From Verrucomicrobiales bacterium (GTDB lineage Bacteria > Verrucomicrobiota > Verrucomicrobiia > Limisphaerales > J093), in NCBI GenBank assembly GCA_024233215.1, contig JACKPW010000006.1:186001-250000 (forward strand): a stretch of 64,000 nt of DNA, given 5' to 3'. The notes under the pieces were generated by a model that searched no databases, was not told where the DNA came from, and saw only the letters and a list, made by a program, of their open reading frames with translations. Each line of letters begins with the position of its first letter. The stretch's first letter is position 1. Positions 51,001-58,421 of the stretch are shown here, in pieces. Position numbers and translations under genes: made by a program.

Positions 51001-51298
51001 GCTGCTTGTCCACCGGAATGAGGTGATCCGGCGCCAGATGCACCTCGCCATCGCCGGCGAGCGTCCGTCGTGTGGCCCGCCCCAGAATGGCGAGCGACAA
51101 CGATCCCAGCGTGGCCTGCTTCAGGAAATCGCGCCGGGGAAGCCCCCCCTCGACACCGGCCTGGAGGGACGAGCTCCGCGAGTCCCATGCCTCCCCTCGG
51201 ATTTCGGGTTTCGGATTTCGGACTTGCTCCTTGGGACTCGTGGAACTGGTCCCTCCAAGATCGGCGCGGCTGTGCAATGGTTGAAGCGGCTTGTTCAT
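48032..51298 (-). CDS. Tat-exported GH116 beta-glycosidase with an inserted jelly-roll domain
   Basis: 1088 residues. A Tat signal (LPRRDFLKQATLGSLSLAIL) starts near residue 53; the 50 residues before it are built from short repeats (51197-51221 and neighbours). The GH116/GBA2 N-domain follows (GMPVGGICAGQVYLTGDGRLAYWD), interrupted at about 330-470 by a jelly-roll module (FADFESGDYGDWKSEGEAF to HVNIDQIEF). The catalytic (alpha/alpha)6 domain has QHQTYDENYFGANTFVG, with the nucleophile region, and GDGCLADQLFGQTWA with the acid/base Asp. The family removes beta-linked glucose or xylose from small glycosides and glucosylceramides. Key motifs look intact. Confidence 0.88.
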   Translation of the reverse strand: MNKPLQPLHSRADLGGTSSTSPKEQVRNPKPEIRGEAWDSRSSSLQAGVEGGLPRRDFLKQATLGSLSLAILGRATRRTLAGDGEVHLAPDHLIPVDKQLDPAWVRSLFAKGEPEWFAGSDLETIGMPVGGICAGQVYLTGDGRLAYWDIFNQNNNTGYGAVNWKEGRSPYEKVESFKLVYDAEVRQGFAVQVRQADGSTAARTLDRPGFAKLRFRGEYPIGRVEYADPAFPVQVSLEAFSPFIPLNARDSSLPATILNYTLKNTGNTAVEVTLAGWLSNAVCRHSAVNFAGRFERTASAVRERGLTGVSLAARATAREQAVKPPTVFADFESGDYGDWKSEGEAFGAKPAGGTLDGQQAVSGFAGKGLVNTFLGGDKPHGRLTSPEFTIERSYISFLIGGGSQQSQTCMNLVVDGKVARTATGKDNERLDPHNWDVSDLRGKPARLEIVDNASGGWGHVNIDQIEFRDDPMSGAPGELTEQADFGTMGLYALTDEGAGSALHVPPATDLGAFFKAADEPSALRQDALVRVTRSLQPGEEVTLPFVVAWNFPNMYRGAKRVGNRYADDFHDARDVARYIRDEFDRLCADTRAWRDTYYASTLPLWLLDRVHSTASNLATTTAQWWRSGRFWAWEGCGCCHGTCGHVWNYAQTLARLFPELERSVREHQDFKLGIGLHEDGSIGFRGEGWNLWAGDSQGGYVLKAYREHQCSADDAFLRRNWPAIKQAVQFLIKQDANADGLIEGSQHQTYDENYFGANTFVGSMYLGALRAAEQMAVEMGDEAFARRCHDIFESGSKLSVIRLFNGQYFVQEVDLKQHPDWQYGDGCLADQLFGQTWAHQLGLGYLYPDSKVRTALDSVWKYCWAPDLTAQNEAHPPERWFASKGDAGLFTCTWPLSKHMGPKSTRYRDELWTGIEYQVASNMASEGMLTEALAICRAIHDRYHPRRYNPYNEIECGDHYARAMASWGMLIGLSGFEYHGPLGHLGFVPRITPDDFQCAFTGAEGWGTLSQSRKDGTQTNRIGVNWGTLRVQSLAIETENPGDLKQLHLRVGEGGIEGKAARQGRRCVIALSEPVVLKTGEALEIEVS
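51197..51221. repeat. 7-base tandem repeat in the GH116 leader
   Basis: ATTTCGG / GTTTCGG / ATTTCGG in tandem (read CCGAAAT on the minus strand). It is translated as part of RNPKPEIRGEA before the Tat signal of the GH116 protein. Confidence 0.75.
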
Positions 51299-51370
51299 GG
51301 TTTGATGCCCGCGAACCTAGCGTCTGCCCTGGTGTGTGTCAGCACACAAAGTGGGCGGGCGAATGACCCC

Positions 51371-51729
51371 CGAAGCACGGCCACCGGCCGGAGGACCTGG
51401 CAGAACTGGTGCCCGCGTTCCTCCCGGAGGTGCCCATCGACTGGATGGATGGCCAACCGCTCCGATACCGGTTGAGGTCGGACGGCAGCTACCTGTTGTA
51501 CTCCGTCGGCGCTGACGGCATCGACCAGGGCGGCGATCCGGAACGAACTTCTGAAAGCAGGGGGAGTTGGGAGGGAAGGGACGACGTCTGGCCGCAGCCT
51601 GCCACGACGGAGGAAGTCGACGCCGCCAATGACAGAATCATTGTGGAGCACTACCTGGAGGGAATCGGTCTCGCCATGCCGACAATGGAGGAGGCACCCC
51701 CCGAACCCGAGGACGCAGCGCACCCGTGA
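51371..51729 (+). pseudogene. Truncated duplicate of the downstream gene
   Basis: The translated sequence KHGHRPEDLAELVPAFLPEV, PIDWMDGQPLRYRLRSDGSY and DVWPQPATTEEVDAANDRI matches the C-terminal 120 residues of the gene ending at 53539 closely (KHGRPPEQLGELVPAFLPEI, WPQAATPEAVDAADAAI). All of the first 480 residues are absent and the match starts abruptly at 51371. The fragment has an open frame and could still be expressed from GTG or ATG near 51409, but it is most likely the remainder of a duplication. Confidence 0.75.
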
Positions 51730-51841
51730 GCCTTGCCTACGCGTCCCTGAGGTCCGCCAGGCCCGGCCCCATTCCCAGCGGGACTTGGCTTGCCTTCCCA
51801 GCCCCGGCGTGACAAGACGCGCGATGGCCTGTCCAACATCA

Positions 51842-53539
51842 ATGATGCGAACGCGACGGCGAAGATACCTGATCCTCACCGCCATCTTGATCGCGCTGCC
51901 GTTGCTCTACCTGGTCGAGGAACGGGTGCGGGGCGAATGGCTGCTGGCTCGCACCCGGAGGGAACTCAGCGCCGGGGGCGAGAAGCTCACCATCAACGAA
52001 CTCCTTCCGCGCGTGCCGGAGGGGACCAACGTGGTCCTGCTCACACCGGACCAGGCGCGGTCCCAGTTCAACCTCGGCAGCCGTACGGGGGATGAGGTTC
52101 CGGCGACGGCCCGAATGCTGAGCCCAGGACGGGCCGTGGTGTCGTGGCGACGTGATCGCTGGCTGGACAAGGAGGCCAAGGCCTACACGTGGGACGATTT
52201 CGCCCGGGCAACGGCCGGCCGCCTCGAACAACTGCCCGAACTGCGATCCCAACTGACGAACCGGGTGCTGCACGTCACGCTCAATTATGGCGAGGGATGG
52301 ACCTTGTTGCTGCCCCATCTCGCCGCCTTCAAAGGCGCCTGCCAGGCGCTGTGCCAGGCCGCCGTCTACGATCTGCATCAGGGAGACCTCGCTCCGGCTC
52401 TGGACAACCTTCACGCAGTCGCCCGCCTGACGGACCTGCTCAGGAACGAACCGCTGATGATCGATCAATTGGTCCGGGTGGCCATCGCCGCCATTGCCCG
52501 CGGGACGATCTGGGAGGCGCTCCAGGCGGATGGCTGGACGGATGACCAACTCGTCCTGCTGCAATCCGACTGGGCCGGCATGCATTTCACGCCGGCGATG
52601 GTTCATGCCCTCCGCATGGAACGGGCGATGAACCTCACCTACTTCCCGGGCGGAGCCAACTTCAGCCGTAATTCGATCCGGCAAGCCCTCGGTTGGGGCA
52701 GCGGCGCCTTCGGCGGCGGCAGCGGTGGAACCCCCGTCGGCGGTGGTGGGGTGGGTCAGTGGATCGACGCGCTTGGTCTGATGATCGAACCGCTCACGGT
52801 GTTGGCCCGGATCGAACTCTGGCGCCATGTCTGGGCTCCGCTGGACCAGCGGTTTTACCTGAAAGCAAACCAGGAGATCATCGATTTCGGAAGCGATGCC
52901 CTGGCTCGAACCAATCTGGGCCTGCTGCCCAATCTGGAGGAGCGGGGAACGAACCTGATCGGCGGGCGACTTTTGCTGCGGCGACTCACAGACGAACCGG
53001 CCCTGCGCCAACGCTTCCTGGCGTCAGGCCTCTTCGCGGTGGCGAACGCCAAGGCCCTCGGGAAATGCGCGCAAGCCGACGCGTGGAACCGGGTCCTGGT
53101 GACCGCCATCGCGCTGAAGCGGTTCCACCTCAAACACGGGCGCCCGCCGGAACAGCTGGGGGAACTTGTGCCCGCGTTTCTCCCGGAGATTCCCATCGAC
53201 TGGATGGACGGCGAACCGCTCCGTTACCGGTTGAACCCGGACAGCACCTGGCTGCTTTATTCAGTCGGCGAAGATGGCAACGACGACGGCGGTGACGCCG
53301 AATGCCCCCGCCAGACCAATCCAAGTTGGACGTTGGCGAGGGACTACGTCTGGCCACAAGCGGCCACGCCGGAAGCGGTTGACGCGGCGGATGCTGCGAT
53401 CCTCGCGAAGAAGGAGGCGTCGGACGCGGCGGCAGAGAAATGGCGTCGGCAAGCCCCGCCCGCGACACCGTCCGACCGCTACGGGGAGGTGCCCGGCGTC
53501 ACGAATGGCCCGCCGCGGAGCAACGACGAGCCGAAGTAG
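51842..53539 (+). CDS. Conserved hypothetical membrane-anchored protein
   Basis: 565 residues from ATG 51842. One N-terminal hydrophobic helix (about 8-25, RYLILTAILIALPLLYLVEE) anchors the protein; the rest is soluble and probably outside. The middle has alpha-helical repeats with conserved aromatic and charged residues, and a Gly-rich loop (GGGSGGTPVGGGGVG) at about 290-305. The C-terminal domain (LGELVPAFLPEIPIDWMDG, LLYSVGEDGNDDGGDA) is the part duplicated at 51371-51729. I do not recognise a function. It is typical of uncharacterised proteins of this phylum with a Gly-Asp-Asp rich end. Confidence 0.65.
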   Translation: MMRTRRRRYLILTAILIALPLLYLVEERVRGEWLLARTRRELSAGGEKLTINELLPRVPEGTNVVLLTPDQARSQFNLGSRTGDEVPATARMLSPGRAVVSWRRDRWLDKEAKAYTWDDFARATAGRLEQLPELRSQLTNRVLHVTLNYGEGWTLLLPHLAAFKGACQALCQAAVYDLHQGDLAPALDNLHAVARLTDLLRNEPLMIDQLVRVAIAAIARGTIWEALQADGWTDDQLVLLQSDWAGMHFTPAMVHALRMERAMNLTYFPGGANFSRNSIRQALGWGSGAFGGGSGGTPVGGGGVGQWIDALGLMIEPLTVLARIELWRHVWAPLDQRFYLKANQEIIDFGSDALARTNLGLLPNLEERGTNLIGGRLLLRRLTDEPALRQRFLASGLFAVANAKALGKCAQADAWNRVLVTAIALKRFHLKHGRPPEQLGELVPAFLPEIPIDWMDGEPLRYRLNPDSTWLLYSVGEDGNDDGGDAECPRQTNPSWTLARDYVWPQAATPEAVDAADAAILAKKEASDAAAEKWRRQAPPATPSDRYGEVPGVTNGPPRSNDEPK

Positions 53540-53552
53540 CCAGCCCCCGGGA

Positions 53553-54443
53553 TCACTTCAGCCGGCTGGAGCTGCGTTCGGCCAACCAGATCATGTCCTG
53601 GTTATTGGGCGACGCGACGTTTAGCTGAAGGCTGTTGTTGTAGGCGGCCGGCGGCTGGGTCCGCTCGTCCACCCATTTGCGAATTTCAGCATGGCCGTCG
53701 GCAAAGGAGATGCCGGCGGCGCCATTGTGATAGCTTGCGGGGAAATCGACGATCCGCGCCGACCCCGGGCTCTCCACCATCATGTTGGCGAACCCGCCCG
53801 CGTTGATGCTGTCCGGGTGCTCGTCCAGCATCACGTAGCACATCGACGGCCCCGGATTGACGATGTCGGCCGTCTTGGCGTAGGTGCGGTATTTGTGGGA
53901 AGTGACGTTGGCCTGGAAACCGGCCGGATCCAGCCAGTCGCCGGGTCCGAATGCCTGGCTCATTCCCATGCTGCGGACCCGCGGCCAGGCAACGCCGCCG
54001 ATGCGCACCGTGCTCCGGTCGGCCGGGCACTTGTAGACCTCCACGGAAGTCAGCAGCGAGGCGAACTTGGAGCGGGCGGGATCCTGAAGGGCGAGGGTGT
54101 TGGTGTTATCGGGATTACCCGGGTTGAAATCCAGCCAGCCGTCCACCCAGGCAGTCGGTTCCACGGGACTCTTGTAGCCGGAGGTGGTGACTTTCTCGTC
54201 GTTGTCCCCGGCGTACATCTGCCACACCAACTGCAGTTGTTTGAGGTTCGCCATGCACTTGATGCCGTGGGCCTTGGCTTTGGCACGGGAAAGCGCCGGC
54301 AACAGCATGCCAGCCAGGATGGCGATGATCGCGATCACCACCAGCAACTCAATGAGGGTAAACCCGCGGTAACCGGGTGTGCCGGCCGGATGGGTGCCCG
54401 GTCGGACGACGCCGGCTTGCCGGCGGAGGAAGCATGTCTTCAT
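53553..54443 (-). CDS. Pseudopilin-like protein with a prepilin cleavage motif
   Basis: 296 residues. GFTLIELLVVIAIIAILAGMLL at about 27-48 is the type IV prepilin motif: cleavage before Phe, Glu at position 5 of the mature protein. The C-terminal globular part has FADGHAEIRKW, the H-x9-DG-type end found in the large planctomycete/verrucomicrobial pseudopilin family (DUF1559-like). The 26 residues before the cleavage site form the leader. Many paralogues occur per genome in this group, so a specific role in type II secretion cannot be claimed. Confidence 0.9.
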   Translation of the reverse strand: MKTCFLRRQAGVVRPGTHPAGTPGYRGFTLIELLVVIAIIAILAGMLLPALSRAKAKAHGIKCMANLKQLQLVWQMYAGDNDEKVTTSGYKSPVEPTAWVDGWLDFNPGNPDNTNTLALQDPARSKFASLLTSVEVYKCPADRSTVRIGGVAWPRVRSMGMSQAFGPGDWLDPAGFQANVTSHKYRTYAKTADIVNPGPSMCYVMLDEHPDSINAGGFANMMVESPGSARIVDFPASYHNGAAGISFADGHAEIRKWVDERTQPPAAYNNSLQLNVASPNNQDMIWLAERSSSRLK

Positions 54444-54606
54444 GGCCTGACTCAGTTCGGAATCGGGACCGCTCGGGCGACGCCCCCTTCGGAGGAACTC
54501 CCCTCATGGAGGAGCATTGCCCGCGGTGACGCACTGTAATCGGGTTCCACGGAAAGCGAAAGGGAGAAGCGACGGCCTCTCCCTGCCGGATCCATGCAGT
54601 TGGGCA

Positions 54607-54770
54607 AACCACGAAATACACGAATCACACGAAAACACTGGGAAACAACCGCTTGGTGACCCTGCCGTCGGAGTGCCGGCCTGGTGACAGGTCTTGCTCG
54701 CAGAGGCGAAAGCCACCGCCCGAACCTGCTCATCGCTCTTCCTTTCGTGTGGTTCGCGTATTTCGTGGTT
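54607..54770. repeat. Inverted CACGAA repeat in the 388-bp pseudopilin/sigma-factor gap
   Basis: Arms 54607-54634 (AACCACGAAATACACGAATC and eight more) and 54743-54770 are reverse complements with 3-4 mismatches over 28 bases. The gap 54444-54831 separates divergent genes and holds no gene. The element belongs to the CACGAA-type family common in this phylum. Confidence 0.75.
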
Positions 54771-54831
54771 CGACCGAATTGTCACGGCTCAGAGGCTTGC
54801 GCTTCACCGCTCCCGTGTTAACACCTGCCGC

Positions 54832-55569
54832 ATGACCGAGACTCCGGCGCCAAATCCCCGTGAGTTCAACACCACGCATTGGACCCTGGTCGGGGTGGCC
54901 CAGGCGGACGACGCAAGCCGCACCGCGGCCCGTGAAGCACTCGACGCCTTGTGCCGGGCCTACTGGTATCCGCTCTACGCCTTCGTCCGGAGCCGCGGCC
55001 ACGATGCCTTCGAGGCGCAGGATCTGACGCAGTCCTTCCTGGCACAGTTCATCCGTCAGGAGGGCTTCGCCACGGCGGACCGCGCGCGCGGCCGGTTTCG
55101 TTCCTACCTGCTTGGGGCAATGAAGCACTTCCTGGCGAATGAATGGCATCGCGGCCACCGCCTGAAGCGTGGAGGCGACGTGGCGGTTCTCGAATGGGAC
55201 GCCCTCGATCCCGAGGCCCGCTACGCGCTGGAAGCACCGCGCGCGGAGAATCCGGAAACCGCGTATGACCGCGAATGGGCCCGGGAACTGACGGACCGCG
55301 CGATTACCCGCCTGCGGGAGGAATTCACGGCGGCGGGCAAGGAGGCGCTGTTCGAGACCTTGAAGCCCAGCCTCACCGGCTCGGAACCTTCCCGGGCTGA
55401 AACCGCCGCCCAACTGGGATTGAGCGAAGGCGCTGTAAAGGTGGCGGTGCATCGCCTGCGCCAACGCTACCGTGAACTCGTCCGGCAGGAGGTCGCCGAA
55501 ACCGTCAATCACCCGTCCGAAATCGACGAGGAAATGCGGCATCTGGTGGGGGTGCTGCGGGAAAAATGA
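54832..55569 (+). CDS. ECF-type RNA polymerase sigma factor
   Basis: 245 residues. Region 2 (about 18-90: HWTLVGVAQADD, LCRAYWYPLYAFVRSRGHDAFEAQDLTQSFL) and region 4 (about 175-225: AETAAQLGLSEGAVKVAVHRLRQRYREL) make a two-domain sigma-70 ECF protein. It lacks regions 1 and 3. No anti-sigma gene is adjacent; instead the next gene on the same strand is a Ser/Thr kinase, which in this phylum is the usual partner. It is the first gene of the five-gene unit ending at 62635. Confidence 0.9.
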   Translation: MTETPAPNPREFNTTHWTLVGVAQADDASRTAAREALDALCRAYWYPLYAFVRSRGHDAFEAQDLTQSFLAQFIRQEGFATADRARGRFRSYLLGAMKHFLANEWHRGHRLKRGGDVAVLEWDALDPEARYALEAPRAENPETAYDREWARELTDRAITRLREEFTAAGKEALFETLKPSLTGSEPSRAETAAQLGLSEGAVKVAVHRLRQRYRELVRQEVAETVNHPSEIDEEMRHLVGVLREK

Positions 55570-55642
55570 CGCCGAGCCGTAACCCGCCGCCGTGTTTCGG
55601 TCAGGAAGAGGCGTGAATGAACCTGAGCCTGTGCTACCGACC

Positions 55643-58357
55643 ATGACCGACCCCGACGACCCGCGGAAGTGTCCCCGCTGCGGTGCCCGCATGGCCGCGG
55701 CTGCGCCCGACTCGCTTTGTCCGGCCTGCCTGCTCTCGGGCGCGCTGGAGCCACCACCTCACGGAACCCGAACGATTCCTGTCGAGCCTGGTGAAATCGG
55801 TGCCCCGCCGCCGCCGGAACCACGGCGTTTTCCCTGCAACCTCGGGGGTTACCGGTTGCTGGACCAGCTCGGCAGCGGCGGCATGGGCACGGTTTTCGAG
55901 GCGGAGGAAAAGGCGACCGGACGCCGGGTGGCGTTGAAGATGCTGGGCCGGCAACTCGATTCCCCGGAAATGCGCCAGCGGTTCCTTCGGGAAGGCCGCC
56001 TGGCGGCGCGGGTCAATCATCCCAACAGCCTCTATGTCTTCGGCAGTGAAGAGATCGAGGGACGACCGGTCATCACCATGGAGATTGCCGCAGGCGGCAC
56101 CTTGCAGGACCGGGTCAAGGCGCACGGGCCGTTGCCGGTCGCGGAAGCCGTGGACGCGATCCTGGACGTCATTGCGGGGCTCGAGTCGGCCGCCGCCGAG
56201 GGCGTGCTGCATCGCGACATCAAACCTTCCAATTGCTTCATCGGTCCGGATGGCCGGGTCAAGGTCGGTGACTACGGACTCTCCGTTTCCACACTGACCC
56301 GTACGGACACGTTTGTGACGGCGCATGGCAAGATCATGGGCACGCCGGCCTACGCTTCCCCCGAACAGCTGCGCGGCGACACGCTCGACGTCCGGGCCGA
56401 CATCTACTCGGTGGGTGCCACGCTTTACACGTTGCTCACCGACCGCGCCCCCTTCGAAGGGGACAACGCGGTGCAGGTGGTGGCGAATGCAGTCAATCAA
56501 CCACCCCGGCCGTTGAATGAACCGGGGAAAGAGATTCCGCCGGCGCTCGCGCAGGTGGTGATGCGATGTCTGGCCAAGGAACCGGATGGGCGTTTCGCCG
56601 ACTATCGCAGCCTGCGTCACGCCCTGCTGCCCTTCAGTTCCGCCGAACCGCAACCCGCCCCGCTCAAGGTCCGCGCCGCCGCGGGCTGGATGGATTACTT
56701 GATTGCCTTTCTGGTTCCGTACGTCGTCCTGACACTGGCAGTGGGCGCGGAACGATTCCATTTCCAGCCGTTCTTCGAACGCACGCTCGCTTCGGCCCGC
56801 TACTACTTCGCCTTTCTGGCGTTTGGATTCCTCTACTTCGCCATCGCGGAAGGCATCTGGGGAGCCGGACTTGGGAAACGACTCAAAGGACTGCGGGTGA
56901 TCCGACGAAACGGCCGTCCGCCCGGGTTCGGCCGGGCGCTCCTCCGCGTGGTCCTGCCGTTGGCCAGCATCGAAGTGCTCCGGGTACCGTTCCTGCTCGC
57001 CACGATTGCCCCATCAGCCAGCGGCGAGATCACTTCCACCCAGGCGTGGGTGTATACCATCGCGAGCAATGTCTTTCCCTGGGTTGCCGTCCTGCTGACG
57101 CTGGGGGCGCGTCGTGACAACGGGTATGCCACCGTCTGGGACCGCCTCTCGGGCACGCGCGTGGTGTTTGCCCCAACAGGCCGGCAGCGACCGCGGCCCG
57201 CGGATGGGACATCGGCGCCGGCGAAGGAAGTCGCAGCTCGGACGGCCGTCGGTCCCTATGAGGTCCTTGAGACGATTCGACCTGACGAATGGCTGCTGGC
57301 CCGGGATCCGGTGCTGCGCCGCGAGATCTGGCTGCTGCACCGGATCGGTGCCGGGCCCTCCAAGGCCCGACGACAAGTGGCCCGGCCCGGGCGGCCGCGG
57401 TGGCTGCAGGAGGTCCGGACAGGCGACGCCGTTTGGGACGCTTTCGAGGCACCCGGCGGGAGGCCGCTGGTCGGCGTGCTTCCGAGCCACGGGCGGGTGG
57501 CATGGTCCAGCCTTCGCCATTGGCTGCATGATCTGGCGTCGGAACTCTGGGAGGCCGGACAGGATGGCACGCTGCCTTCGGCCCTCGGCCTGGGCCACGT
57601 CTGGATCACGTCGCGCGGAGAGGCCCTGCTGTTGGAACGTCCGTGGCCCGCCATTGCGGATGCGGATGCGGATGGCGATGCGGTCGGCGAGGACGCAACA
57701 CCGGGGCCGGTAGGTGACATCACCGGCCAGCAACGGTTCCTGAACCGGGTGGCCGCCCGGGTGGATTCCGTCGGTCTGCCTTTGCATGCCCGTCCCGTCC
57801 TGACGAATCTCGCCACGGGCAAGTTCGAGAAGCTCAGCTACCTCACCGGCACGCTGCGCGGGTTGTTGGATCGACCGGCTGAGGTGAGTTTGGGCATCCG
57901 CACGGGCGCCATCTTCATGTTGCCGGTGTACGTCAGCATCATGGCGTTCGTCGGACGGTTCGAGGGCGGCCCCGGGCAGACGGGGGCCGCGGCGCTGGGC
58001 GTTTTGGCGCTGACGTCACTGCTCGGGGTGCTCGGGAGCACCGCGCTGGTGCAGCTGTTCGAACTGCCGTTCCGCACCACTTGCAGCCAGGCCATCTTCC
58101 GGCTGGCCATCGTCGACGCGACGGGCCACCGCGTGGGGAGAATGCGACTGCTACTTCGCTGGGCGATCATCTGGTTGCCGCTGCTCGTCCCGATGCTGCT
58201 GCCGGCCTGGTGGCTTCACGCAGGCCGGCCGGTGGCGGCTTTCGCCGGCGCCCTCCTCTGGCTGCTGCCGTGGACGGGGGCGGCCGTTCACGCGGCCCTG
58301 CATCCTCATCGCGGCCTGCATGACCGCCTGGCCGGCACCTGGGTGGTTCGCCAGTGA
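55643..58357 (+). CDS. Ser/Thr protein kinase with two RDD-type domains and a degenerate second kinase-like part
   Basis: 904 residues from ATG 55643. A zinc ribbon (CPRCG, CPAC; Cys 10, 13, 27, 30) is followed by the kinase (about 68-335): LGSGGMGTVFEAEE, the ATP Lys in VALKML, HRDIKPSN (about residue 190), DYG in place of DFG, and the APE equivalent YASPEQL. Then an RDD-type membrane part (about 345-510) with GLGKRLKGLRV and TVWDRLSGTRVV. Residues 535-690 repeat a kinase-like outline (GPYEVLETI, LLARDPVLRREIWLLHRIG, HVWITSRGEALLLE) without a catalytic loop. A second membrane RDD-like part (about 740-904) ends in LHDRLAGTWVV. Probably senses an envelope signal and phosphorylates the sigma factor or others. 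Confidence 0.85.
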   Translation: MTDPDDPRKCPRCGARMAAAAPDSLCPACLLSGALEPPPHGTRTIPVEPGEIGAPPPPEPRRFPCNLGGYRLLDQLGSGGMGTVFEAEEKATGRRVALKMLGRQLDSPEMRQRFLREGRLAARVNHPNSLYVFGSEEIEGRPVITMEIAAGGTLQDRVKAHGPLPVAEAVDAILDVIAGLESAAAEGVLHRDIKPSNCFIGPDGRVKVGDYGLSVSTLTRTDTFVTAHGKIMGTPAYASPEQLRGDTLDVRADIYSVGATLYTLLTDRAPFEGDNAVQVVANAVNQPPRPLNEPGKEIPPALAQVVMRCLAKEPDGRFADYRSLRHALLPFSSAEPQPAPLKVRAAAGWMDYLIAFLVPYVVLTLAVGAERFHFQPFFERTLASARYYFAFLAFGFLYFAIAEGIWGAGLGKRLKGLRVIRRNGRPPGFGRALLRVVLPLASIEVLRVPFLLATIAPSASGEITSTQAWVYTIASNVFPWVAVLLTLGARRDNGYATVWDRLSGTRVVFAPTGRQRPRPADGTSAPAKEVAARTAVGPYEVLETIRPDEWLLARDPVLRREIWLLHRIGAGPSKARRQVARPGRPRWLQEVRTGDAVWDAFEAPGGRPLVGVLPSHGRVAWSSLRHWLHDLASELWEAGQDGTLPSALGLGHVWITSRGEALLLERPWPAIADADADGDAVGEDATPGPVGDITGQQRFLNRVAARVDSVGLPLHARPVLTNLATGKFEKLSYLTGTLRGLLDRPAEVSLGIRTGAIFMLPVYVSIMAFVGRFEGGPGQTGAAALGVLALTSLLGVLGSTALVQLFELPFRTTCSQAIFRLAIVDATGHRVGRMRLLLRWAIIWLPLLVPMLLPAWWLHAGRPVAAFAGALLWLLPWTGAAVHAALHPHRGLHDRLAGTWVVRQ

Positions 58358-58421
58358 CGTCCCGGTGTCCTTTTGCATTCCCGGTAACCTGCCACGGCGT
58401 TTGTGTCAGGAAGAAGTGACG

